Shown here: one piece after another, positions 7,251-13,651 of the stretch
Position numbering within the stretch: position 1 is the first letter of the stretch
Layout of the letters: each line of letters opens with the position of its first letter
Origin: JAGOEF01 sp964511665
GTDB lineage: Bacteria > Bacteroidota > Bacteroidia > Bacteroidales > ML635J-15
Length of the DNA: 19,385 bases
Assembly (NCBI GenBank): GCA_964511665.1
Contig: CAZEHA010000062.1
Coordinates: 1-19,385 of the forward strand
Direction: 5' to 3'
Notes under the pieces: generated by a model
Database searches by the model: none
What the model saw: only the letters and a program-made list of their open reading frames with translations
Told to the model about the DNA's origin: nothing
Program-made: the position numbers and the translations under genes

Positions 7251-7907
7251 TTATTCGGAGAAAAACACCCTGATACTACTAATAACAGCATCGCTTTTAA
7301 AATCGTTAGATTTCAGCATAATCATATCTGAAGCAGTTTTTAGTTTATTTTTATCGCCGGTATAATCTTTTTTATCAATAAGAAATTGCACACCCTGCAA
7401 TTTGTTTGTTTCAAGAACAAATCTATCGCTAACATAGGTGTACCAGAGCTTATAATCGGGATAAGCAACAATGAAATCTTGCAAGCTGCTCCCTACCCCC
7501 ATATCTTCTTTTGTTACAGGCAATGCCGAAAGCACCGATATTTCGTTGACTTTATCGTCTTCACTCAGCTCTATACGCATCATAGCTGTTCCATTATTGT
7601 TAAGAGTAAGTGTCTTAATCTCATAATCGACACCCTCTTCGGAACGGGTAATAGTTTTGAGTTCGTAACTGATGTTCGAAGGTATTTTATGAATTAGGCT
7701 ATCGCCAATTACCACAAAGCCTACCCTGTTTTTCGAAATTTCGAAATCAGCAGCCACAAGCATCCTATCCATATTCAATGTATTGTCGATAAGCTCGGCA
7801 TCTATCAAAGCTAAATCATCGTCGGAAACAGTAGTTTTTTTTGTTTTACCCGAATTACAGGAGACGAGCATACAAAAAATCAGAAGCAAAGCAAACAGTT
7901 TATTCAT
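7251..7907 (-). CDS. Small periplasmic lipoprotein of unknown function
   Basis: 218 residues. Signal peptide with a good lipobox LVSC (Cys17), followed by NSGKTKKTT without acidic residues, which suggests retention on the periplasmic side. The C-terminal half contains KEDMGVGSSLQDFIVAYPDYKLWYTY and later GVQFLIDKKDY. This is like a pattern seen in other uncharacterised Bacteroidota lipoproteins: a 'gvGs-l-d-...yp' segment followed by a 'gv-F-i' strand. It lies 11 bases downstream of pyrD and is probably co-transcribed, although a link with pyrimidine synthesis is not obvious. It converges with the TerB-like gene. Confidence 0.7.
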   Translation of the reverse strand: MNKLFALLLIFCMLVSCNSGKTKKTTVSDDDLALIDAELIDNTLNMDRMLVAADFEISKNRVGFVVIGDSLIHKIPSNISYELKTITRSEEGVDYEIKTLTLNNNGTAMMRIELSEDDKVNEISVLSALPVTKEDMGVGSSLQDFIVAYPDYKLWYTYVSDRFVLETNKLQGVQFLIDKKDYTGDKNKLKTASDMIMLKSNDFKSDAVISSIRVFFSE

Positions 7908-7918
7908 AATGATATATT

Positions 7919-8830
7919 TTATAAATCAATAGCTCCGGTTAAATCACATACATTTTTCACACCGTGTTTCATGCAATATTCTTCGATACCGCAAACAATT
8001 TTTCCAGAAATGGCAGGGTCGATAAAGTTGGCTGTTCCAATCTGAATGCATGAAGCACCGGCCAACAAAAACTCGATGGCATCGGCGGCACTCATTATAC
8101 CACCCAAACCACAAACCGGTATTTTTACAGCATTATACACTTGCCAAACCATTCTGATAGCCACCGGCCGAACAGCAGGGCCCGATAAGCCTCCTGTAAT
8201 GGTGCTCAATTTTGGTTTGCGGGTTTCGGTGTCGATGGCCATTCCAAGCAGTGTGTTGATTAACGAAACACTGTCGGCTCCTTCGGCTTCAACGCTTTTT
8301 GCAATATCGGCAATATTGGTCACGTTTGGCGACAGTTTCACCATAAGGTGCTTTTTGTACACACTGCGTACTTCTTTAACCACCTGCGACGCCGATGCAC
8401 AACTGGTACCAAATGCCATACCTCCTTCTTTAACATTAGGGCAGCTTATATTCAGTTCAATAGCAGGAATATTATCGAGTTCGTTCAGTACTGATGCAGC
8501 TTCGGTGTAATCGCTTATCTGAGAACCGCTCAGATTCACAATCACTGCGGTATTGTAGTGCCCGATGCGGGGATAGATATGCTCGGCAAAATAGTACACC
8601 CCTTTATTCTGAAGCCCTACAGCATTCAGCATACCCATTGGCGTTTCGGCCATACGCGGGTAATCGTTTCCTTCGCGTGGAAGCAGGGTGGTTCCTTTCA
8701 CTATAAAACCACCCAAATTATTCAAGTCGAGAAAATCGCAGAATTCTTCGCCATATCCAAAGGTTCCTGAAGCGGTAAGCACCGGATTTTTCAACTTTAG
8801 CCCATTAATATCAACTGAGAGGTTTACCAT
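7919..8830 (-). CDS. pyrD: Dihydroorotate dehydrogenase type 1B, catalytic subunit
   Basis: 303 residues, full family length. Oxidises dihydroorotate to orotate, the fourth step of de novo pyrimidine synthesis, with FMN; type 1B enzymes pass electrons to NAD+ through PyrK. Visible motifs: NPVLTASGTFGYGEEF (16-30), VKGTTLLPREGN with FMN-binding Lys45, AIELNISCPN with catalytic base Cys130 (cysteine marks class 1 enzymes), VKLSPN with Lys165, the substrate and FMN loops INTLLG (~191) and CGLGGI (~240), and IQIGTANF near 263. The start overlaps the end of pyrK by 7 bases (ATGGTAA), indicating translational coupling of the two subunits of the heterotetramer. Cytoplasmic. Confidence 0.97.
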   Translation of the reverse strand: MVNLSVDINGLKLKNPVLTASGTFGYGEEFCDFLDLNNLGGFIVKGTTLLPREGNDYPRMAETPMGMLNAVGLQNKGVYYFAEHIYPRIGHYNTAVIVNLSGSQISDYTEAASVLNELDNIPAIELNISCPNVKEGGMAFGTSCASASQVVKEVRSVYKKHLMVKLSPNVTNIADIAKSVEAEGADSVSLINTLLGMAIDTETRKPKLSTITGGLSGPAVRPVAIRMVWQVYNAVKIPVCGLGGIMSAADAIEFLLAGASCIQIGTANFIDPAISGKIVCGIEEYCMKHGVKNVCDLTGAIDL

Positions 8831-9591
8831 ATAATGTCTTTTATATTAAAAACCGGACCTTCCTGACAAACGGTTTTGTTTCCATCAATAGTTTTTTGCA
8901 CACAGCATAAGCATGCACCAATGCCACATGCCATCAAATTTTCGAGAGACACTTCACATTCAACATCGTTGTTCATTGCCCATGCTCCTACTGCTTTCAG
9001 CATGGGCGTAGGGCCACAGGCATATATAATATCGATATTATTTCGATCGGAAAACACAGGGTGGTCGGTTACATACCCCTTTACTCCATGACTACCATCT
9101 TCGGTACATGTAAGCAATTCGGCATATTTACGATACTCGTCGCGCAACAAAATACCCTTTTTTGAACGCGCGCCCACAAGCACTCTGGGTTCGAACCCAT
9201 ATTCTCTGAAATAACGGGCTGCATATAGCAATGGAGCCATTCCACAGCCTCCTCCAACCAGCAAGATATTTGGTTTTTGGGGCATACTGAATGAATTTCC
9301 TAGCGGATAAACCATGTCGACAGCATCGCCTTCGCGTAGCAAACTGAGCTTTTGCGTGCCTTTTCCGGCTATGCGGATTAAGAGCCGCAGCAAATTGTTT
9401 TCGTAATCGACATCGTGAATACTGATAGGCCTGCGCAAAAATACACCCGGCTCGCCTTCCACTAAAATTTCGACAAACTGCGCCGGAAGAATATCAGGGA
9501 GTAACTCCTCGTGGGTTAACTCCAGCACAAAGTATTCATCATTAATTGGGTAGTTCTGTATTACAGGCAGTGTAGCAATATATTTCTTCAT
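8824..9591 (-). CDS. pyrK: Dihydroorotate dehydrogenase type 1B, electron transfer subunit
   Basis: 255 residues, full length. Carries electrons from PyrD-bound FMN through a 2Fe-2S cluster and FAD to NAD+. Domains in order: a ferredoxin-reductase-like FAD barrel with FLRRPISIHD (51-60; the RxxS FAD motif) and a GKGTQKLS phosphate-contact segment (77-84); an NAD-binding domain with LLVGGGCGMAPLLYAAR (~110-126) and YACGPTPML (190-198); and a C-terminal 2Fe-2S site with Cys222, Cys227, Cys230 and Cys242 (CGIGACLCC ... CQEGPVF). It is first in the pyrK-pyrD-lipoprotein operon; its own promoter is at 9611-9639. Confidence 0.97.
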   Translation of the reverse strand: MKKYIATLPVIQNYPINDEYFVLELTHEELLPDILPAQFVEILVEGEPGVFLRRPISIHDVDYENNLLRLLIRIAGKGTQKLSLLREGDAVDMVYPLGNSFSMPQKPNILLVGGGCGMAPLLYAARYFREYGFEPRVLVGARSKKGILLRDEYRKYAELLTCTEDGSHGVKGYVTDHPVFSDRNNIDIIYACGPTPMLKAVGAWAMNNDVECEVSLENLMACGIGACLCCVQKTIDGNKTVCQEGPVFNIKDIIW

Positions 9592-9610
9592 CGTTGCACA
9601 ATGGTTTAGG

Positions 9611-9639
9611 CAAAGATAAAAATATTATGTTGCACGAAA
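9611..9639 (-). promoter_or_regulatory. pyrK: Promoter of the pyrK-pyrD operon
   Basis: Minus strand: TATCTTTG (-7, bases 9618-9611), a perfect TAnnTTTG match, with TTTC 17 bases upstream (9639-9636) as a near -33. Predicted start near 9606, leader about 15 bases. The upstream element overlaps the last codons of the XRE regulator gene, so pyrK can be expressed independently of the regulator. Confidence 0.5.
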
Positions 9640-10032
9640 ATATATTCTAAAGGTATTATTCGAATAAAATACAACGATTTTTTCAATTTCTCCTTGTTTG
9701 TTGTCGGCTAGTTCAGCTAGCAAGTCTTTTTTTTCAGACTTTGGCGCAATTCCATTGGAACCTGCAACGGGAATTTGAGTAAACAAATCATGTGTTTTAG
9801 ATTCGGATGAGACAGGGTTTTGAGATTTATACATTTCGCCTTTACCTAACAACAGCCATTCGGAACTAATAGCCCGATATCGTTCGAGAACTTTAATTAA
9901 AAAGTCGGTACTCGGATTATTTCGTCCCGATAGTATATGAGAAACACCCGATGCCTGTACTCCAATTTCATCGGCAAAACGTGCAGCCGTTAGGCCTTCT
10001 TCTGCTATAATTTTCGAAATTCTGTCTTTCAT
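9625..10032 (-). CDS. XRE-family (Cro/CI-type) transcriptional regulator
   Basis: 135 residues from the ATG at 10032. The frame stays open to 10179, but those extra codons encode lysine/cysteine-rich sequence unlike any domain and run through the operator sites, so I reject the longer form. The protein starts MKDRISKIIAEEGLTAARFA; the helix-turn-helix (~14-40) is LTAARFADEIGVQASGVSHI followed by LSGRNNPSTDF. Next comes the phrase SEWLLLGKGEMYK common in this Bacteroidota regulator group. The middle is low complexity, and the C-terminus (IEKIVVFYSNNTFRIYF) is a short strand pair also typical of the group, possibly a dimer contact. There is no LexA-type protease domain. Three palindromes upstream, one covering the -7 element, point to autorepression. 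Its target genes elsewhere are unknown. Confidence 0.85.
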   Translation of the reverse strand: MKDRISKIIAEEGLTAARFADEIGVQASGVSHILSGRNNPSTDFLIKVLERYRAISSEWLLLGKGEMYKSQNPVSSESKTHDLFTQIPVAGSNGIAPKSEKKDLLAELADNKQGEIEKIVVFYSNNTFRIYFRAT

Positions 10033-10051
10033 AAAAGCAATATTTTTGACA

Positions 10052-10063
10052 TTACAAATGTAA
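10052..10063. promoter_or_regulatory. Operator-like palindrome 1 (overlaps -7 element)
   Basis: TTACAAATGTAA, arms TTACA/TGTAA; extended as ATTACAAATGTAAA. On the minus strand it contains TACATTTG, a perfect TAnnTTTG -7 element (bases 10062-10055), placed to start RNA near 10051, about 19 bases before the regulator ATG. No good -33 element is seen. A protein bound here would cover the promoter. Confidence 0.65.
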
Positions 10064-10075
10064 ACACAAATATCT

Positions 10076-10087
10076 TTACATTTGTAA
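10076..10087. promoter_or_regulatory. Operator-like palindrome 2
   Basis: TTACATTTGTAA, the reverse complement of site 1, starting exactly 24 bp from it. Its 14-bp extension read on the minus strand is GTTACAAATGTAAA, differing from sites 1 and 3 at one base. Confidence 0.6.
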
Positions 10088-10099
10088 CTTTTATGATAT

Positions 10100-10111
10100 T
10101 TACATTTGTAA
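10100..10111. promoter_or_regulatory. Operator-like palindrome 3
   Basis: TTACATTTGTAA, starting exactly 24 bp from site 2. Its minus-strand 14-bp extension ATTACAAATGTAAA is identical to site 1. In the + orientation sites 2 and 3 contain TACATTTG, so a weak + strand promoter is formally possible, but no + gene follows. Confidence 0.6.
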
Positions 10112-10416
10112 TCATATAATGTTGGCCATAAATCTCTATCTATTCTATCAAGTATTGTAATGATGCGCCATCTCTTCAATACTTATCAATACAAAACAAA
10201 GCCGAAGTATTAGTTTAACTAAAGTTATTTAAATACTGATTTATTGATATTTACAAACAATACTTGAAACTAATTATTGCTTTTTGCAGTCGTTCTGTAC
10301 TATTGTAAACCATTAAATGAAATCATAACTTTATATATTAATCATATACTATTGATTTAATGTATTTTATCAAATATATTTTTACTTATTTTTAGCGCTC
10401 TGATTGCTTGGAAAAC

Positions 10417-10463
10417 ATGATTACAAGTGTATAATCATATGACTCAATTACACTTGTCATCAT
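10417..10463. repeat. 16-bp imperfect inverted repeat with operator-like halves
   Basis: Left arm ATGATTACAAGTGTAT (10417-10432) and right arm TTACACTTGTCATCAT (10448-10463) match at 14 of 16 positions as an inverted repeat with a 15-base spacer. Each arm also contains a diverged version of the TTACA-N2-TGTAA site. It could be a paired operator or an RNA stem. Confidence 0.55.
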
Positions 10464-10482
10464 TGTTGACCGATGTAATTAT

Positions 10483-10518
10483 TTACTGATGTAACAATAT
10501 ATATGTTTACATAAGTAA
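10483..10518. promoter_or_regulatory. Two further TTAC-N4-GTAA sites, 24 bp apart
   Basis: TTACTGATGTAA (10483-10494) and TTACATAAGTAA (10507-10518) keep the outer TTAC/GTAA arms of the regulator-proximal palindromes and have the same 24-bp start-to-start spacing. The centres differ, so they would be weaker or different sites. Confidence 0.35.
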
Positions 10519-10592
10519 ATTATAGGATTTATTCCTAAAACTCTAAGATCTTATTTGGGGCAATATCTCAAATAAAATAGCCATTGGCATTA

Positions 10593-11744
10593 TTAGAAAA
10601 AAACGTCCGAAAATAGGCCTAAAAATGCGCTTAAACAGGCATCCTGTTTTTTTCTAAAAACTTCTCTGATATGTTTTTGATTTTTTAAAATGAATTCAAA
10701 TTCATGTTTAAAATTGGGAGTAAATATTCCACTATCGATGTTTTCTTTCAGTTCCGAAAAATTCCAGAACCTCACCTCCTCTATCTCCGATTTATCGAAA
10801 TCAGGTATTTTTTGAACAAAAGTAAAAAAGCTGTACACCAGTTCTTTTTCGATTTCGCTTTCCCAAACATAGCTACACAATTTATAGGTGCTTATTTTAC
10901 TTAGACCCAATTCCTCGGCTGATTCTCGTTTTAGAGCATCTATAATATTCTCACCATAATCGATATGACCACCGACGGCTGTATCCCATTTTCCCGGTTG
11001 AATTTGCTTCGTATTGCTGCGTTTCTGCAACAGCAACTGCAAATTGGCATTGAATACGTGCAAATGCACTACAGGGTGCAGCATTTTGCTGCCGTTGTGC
11101 ACGTTGCTTCGTGTAGCCTTTCCTGTGATACGTCCTTTTTCGTCGACCAGAGGCACCCACTCTTCTAAGGTATTATGGGCACTGTTTTGTGGCATGAATC
11201 GAGCTTTCAGCAGTTCATACACAAAAAATAAAGCCAACAGAATAAATAACAAGGGACCACTGATAAATCCCCAGGCAGCATTGCTCATTGAATAGGCTGC
11301 ATAAAAGCTTAAAGCCGTGTGCGCCACCAGTATCCAAAACATAACAAGCAACGACTTGTGCATTTTTTGTTGCGCTTGAGCGTTTATTTCGATGTTTTTC
11401 AGATATCGCTTCGACATAAGCATTACTAAATTACGTTTCGAAAAGGCAGAAACACCAATCAAAGCACAAAGAATGAGCCCAATAATACCCGGCTTCAGTT
11501 TAAAAAACAATTCGTTGTCGAGCAATAGCGAAACCATTCCCAGTGCGATTAGCAACAGGATATCGACCAGTACAAATTTTTCGGCACGTTTCTCTTTAAT
11601 ATATATGTATAAGAGTTGTATTACTCCTACTCCCACGGCTATAAACATGCCGATAATTGTTCCCCAAAGTTCGTCGGCAACAACAAAAATCAGCACCGGT
11701 ATTAAACCCGGTACTAAGGTTTTGAGCAGGTCTTTTTTATTCAT
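10593..11744 (-). CDS. Fusion of a YciB-like membrane domain to a Nudix hydrolase
   Basis: 383 residues from the ATG at 11744 (MNKKDLLKTL). The frame extends nine codons to a GTG at 11771, but that overlaps the predicted -7 element, so the ATG is preferred. Residues ~1-180 form about six membrane helices with the arrangement of YciB/septation protein A-like or VC0807-like proteins (LVPGLIPVLIFVVADELWG ... FKLKPGIIGLILCALIGVSA ... VMFWILVAHTALSFYAA). Residues ~195-350 are a Nudix domain related to the isopentenyl-diphosphate isomerase/YfcD group (EEWVPLVDEKGRITGKATR, HPVVHLHVFN), with a complete Nudix box at 259-281: GHIDYGENIIDALKRESAEELGL, matching Gx5Ex7REuxEExGu except Ser where a hydrophobic residue is usual. 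The catalytic domain should lie on the cytoplasmic side and hydrolyse a nucleoside-diphosphate-linked substrate; which one is unknown. The C-terminal tail after ~355 is unassigned. Confidence 0.82.
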   Translation of the reverse strand: MNKKDLLKTLVPGLIPVLIFVVADELWGTIIGMFIAVGVGVIQLLYIYIKEKRAEKFVLVDILLLIALGMVSLLLDNELFFKLKPGIIGLILCALIGVSAFSKRNLVMLMSKRYLKNIEINAQAQQKMHKSLLVMFWILVAHTALSFYAAYSMSNAAWGFISGPLLFILLALFFVYELLKARFMPQNSAHNTLEEWVPLVDEKGRITGKATRSNVHNGSKMLHPVVHLHVFNANLQLLLQKRSNTKQIQPGKWDTAVGGHIDYGENIIDALKRESAEELGLSKISTYKLCSYVWESEIEKELVYSFFTFVQKIPDFDKSEIEEVRFWNFSELKENIDSGIFTPNFKHEFEFILKNQKHIREVFRKKQDACLSAFLGLFSDVFF

Positions 11745-11770
11745 TCTAAAAAATCTCACAACAGAATGCA

Positions 11771-11778
11771 CAAAAATA
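11771..11778 (-). promoter_or_regulatory. -7 element of the membrane/Nudix fusion gene
   Basis: Minus strand TATTTTTG, a perfect TAnnTTTG, predicting a start near 11766 and a leader of about 22 bases to the ATG at 11744. No clear -33 element. It lies back to back with the promoter of the gene at 11843. Confidence 0.4.
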
Positions 11779-11788
11779 ATGAAGCCTT

Positions 11789-11819
11789 TTTGTTTTTCTC
11801 TGATTTGATATTAATTTTA
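11789..11819 (+). promoter_or_regulatory. Promoter of the Tim44-like/TerB protein gene
   Basis: TTTG (-33, 11789-11792), 19-base spacer, TAATTTTA (-7, 11812-11819; one mismatch to TAnnTTTG). Predicted start near 11826, leader about 17 bases. Confidence 0.5.
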
Positions 11820-11842
11820 GCCTTGAAATAAATCTCAATATC

Positions 11843-13639
11843 ATGAAAAAAACGCTGAGCTTTTTATTGCGCAATACACCGGTTATTGCATTTGTGTTGC
11901 TTACATGCATTGCAGTATTCATGCCTCTGGTAGCTGAGGCACGCATGGGAGGGGCCGGTGGCGGAGGCGATAGCGGTGGAGGCGATGGAATAGGAGCATT
12001 AATATTTTATATTTTAATGATGATTCCATTTCCGTGGAATTTAGTAGTAATAGCCATACTTATTGTAGCCTTCTACATTGGTAAGAAAAAAGCCAAACAG
12101 CGTTCGATATTAAATTCTATTCCCGACCCGACTAAATTCAGTGGTAAAGACAATGCAGTTCAATTGCCCGGCCTCGACCCTGAATCGTTCACTCAGAAGG
12201 TAAAGACTGCTTTTGTTGAGTTGCAGCAAGCCTGGGCTGCAAAAGATATGGGCAAGGTGCGACGCTATATAAGCGACGGCATGTATCAGCGCCTGAATAT
12301 TCAGTTCAAGATGATGGATATGCTTAAGCAGCGCAACGAACTCACCAAAATTGAAGTAAAAGGAGTTTATATCGACAAGGCTTATCAGGACGGGGTTAAT
12401 GACGTAGTACATGTAGCCGTGCATGCCGTTATTACCGACAAGTTTATTTCTGATGAATTTAAACAGCTGGCCTCGGGTGGTAGAGAAGAATTTGTTGAAT
12501 ACTGGTCATTCATTCGCAAAAGCGGTGTGGCTGAACGCGACATGTATCACAGTGTAAATTGTCCGAATTGCGGTGGTGAGCTTCCGCTCGATGGTGGCGA
12601 AGTAAGCAAATGCCCCTATTGCGGCACCATTACCAATAGCGGTGCCTACGATTGGGTGCTTGCCGAGATTACCCAGGTTGACGATTATAAATCGACGAAT
12701 TTGCTTCAGGATCTCAGCCGTAATCTGGGTGACCGTATTGCAGGACTGGCCGAAGATTACGAAGGGTTTTCGGTGCAGCATATCGAAGACATCACCAGCA
12801 ACGGGTTCCTGCAGATTGAAACAGCACGTGTGCTGCGCAAACCCGAAATCATGCGACGTTTTGTAAGTAACGAACTGTATGACAGACTAACTCAGGAATT
12901 CGAAAATACTGCGGCATTTCTCTATAATCGCATTTTCCTTACCGATGTTACTTTAATAGGTGGTTTAACCGATGGCAACATCAATAAACTCACCGTATCG
13001 GTTAAGATGGCATATCAGCGTGTTCAAATAAACAACGGTAGTCTTGTAATCCTCGATGCAAGTGTCAGCACACAAACCCGCATCGTAATACTCAGCCGCG
13101 ATGCCAAAGCACAACAGCCCAAAGCCTCGCTCTATGCACACCAATGCCCATCGTGTGGAGGAACCCTTGGCGACACTACCGATTTGCAATGTCCATACTG
13201 TGGCAGCACGCTGAACAGCACCATGTACGAATGGATTATCAGTGACGTGATGGATGTAAGTAACTACACAGCCTATTATAAAAATAATTACAACCTGTTT
13301 ACCGCCGGCATAAAACCGTCGAAAATAGATGGTCTGTATAAAGTGCGCGATTACGCTTTCAATAATGTGCTGATTATGATAGCTGCCGATGGTAAGTTCA
13401 CCGACGAGGAAATTGAATTTGCAAATCAAATTGCCAAAAAGTGGGGCTACAACACCGATAAAATTCAAGGTATGATAGAAATGGCACGAACGGGTCAGTT
13501 AGCAATTAAGATGCCTGAAGATGTAAAAGACCGTGAGAAAATTTATAAGCTTATGGAAAAAGCTGCCCATGTTGACAATCACCTTGATGCGTCAGAACAA
13601 GCACTACTCGATCAGGTTAAGAGGGAGTACCTAAGCTAA
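11843..13639 (+). CDS. Membrane protein with two Tim44-like domains, two zinc ribbons and a TerB domain
   Basis: 598 residues. The N-terminal hydrophobic segment (11-33, ending AEA-R) is a signal peptide or anchor. It is followed by a Gly/Asp-rich linker (GGAGGGGDSGGGDG) and a second membrane helix (~50-80), then basic KKKAKQR. Domain 1 (~112-235) is Tim44/NTF2-like: SFTQKVKTAFVELQQAWAAK, then VRRYISDGMYQRL and EFVEYWSFIRK. Zinc ribbon 1 has Cys240, 243, 257 and 260 (CPNCGG ... CPYCG). A second Tim44-like domain (~285-420) has GFLQIETARVLRKPEIMRRF. Zinc ribbon 2 has Cys435, 438, 450 and 453 (CPSCGG ... CPYCG). The C-terminus (~495-598) is a TerB domain with IMIAADGKFTDEEIEFANQI and AAHVDNHLDASEQALL. 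A membrane-tethered scaffold or protein-handling role with the soluble part in the cytoplasm is inferred; no enzymatic motif is seen. It converges with the downstream gene, 12 bases away. Confidence 0.88.
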   Translation: MKKTLSFLLRNTPVIAFVLLTCIAVFMPLVAEARMGGAGGGGDSGGGDGIGALIFYILMMIPFPWNLVVIAILIVAFYIGKKKAKQRSILNSIPDPTKFSGKDNAVQLPGLDPESFTQKVKTAFVELQQAWAAKDMGKVRRYISDGMYQRLNIQFKMMDMLKQRNELTKIEVKGVYIDKAYQDGVNDVVHVAVHAVITDKFISDEFKQLASGGREEFVEYWSFIRKSGVAERDMYHSVNCPNCGGELPLDGGEVSKCPYCGTITNSGAYDWVLAEITQVDDYKSTNLLQDLSRNLGDRIAGLAEDYEGFSVQHIEDITSNGFLQIETARVLRKPEIMRRFVSNELYDRLTQEFENTAAFLYNRIFLTDVTLIGGLTDGNINKLTVSVKMAYQRVQINNGSLVILDASVSTQTRIVILSRDAKAQQPKASLYAHQCPSCGGTLGDTTDLQCPYCGSTLNSTMYEWIISDVMDVSNYTAYYKNNYNLFTAGIKPSKIDGLYKVRDYAFNNVLIMIAADGKFTDEEIEFANQIAKKWGYNTDKIQGMIEMARTGQLAIKMPEDVKDREKIYKLMEKAAHVDNHLDASEQALLDQVKREYLS

Positions 13640-13651
13640 AAGAGATTTACT

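Larger units (their letters stand above)
10033..10592. other. 560-bp non-coding region upstream of the XRE regulator
   Basis: Strongly AT-rich stretch between the end of the Nudix-fusion gene (stop 10593) and the regulator start (10032). I see no credible reading frame on either strand. It holds three operator-like palindromes at 10052-10111, scattered half-sites (TTACAAACAATA at 10251 and TATTGTAAA at 10301), and a second cluster of diverged TTAC-N4-GTAA sites at 10417-10518 that includes a 16-bp imperfect inverted repeat. A non-coding RNA or a decayed gene cannot be excluded. Confidence 0.6.

Noticed and set aside
10033..10179. N-terminal extension of the XRE regulator
   Set aside because: The frame is open, but the 49 extra codons run through the operator/promoter palindromes and encode unusual Lys/Cys/Tyr-rich sequence; the ATG at 10032 gives the normal family N-terminus.
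10573..10592. Terminator after the membrane/Nudix fusion gene
   Set aside because: GCCAATGGC can form only a 3-4 bp stem followed by TATTTTATTTG; too weak to call.
12965..13468. 167-codon antisense frame inside the Tim44-like gene
   Set aside because: Shadow frame of a gene with clear domains; no recognisable protein features or promoter.
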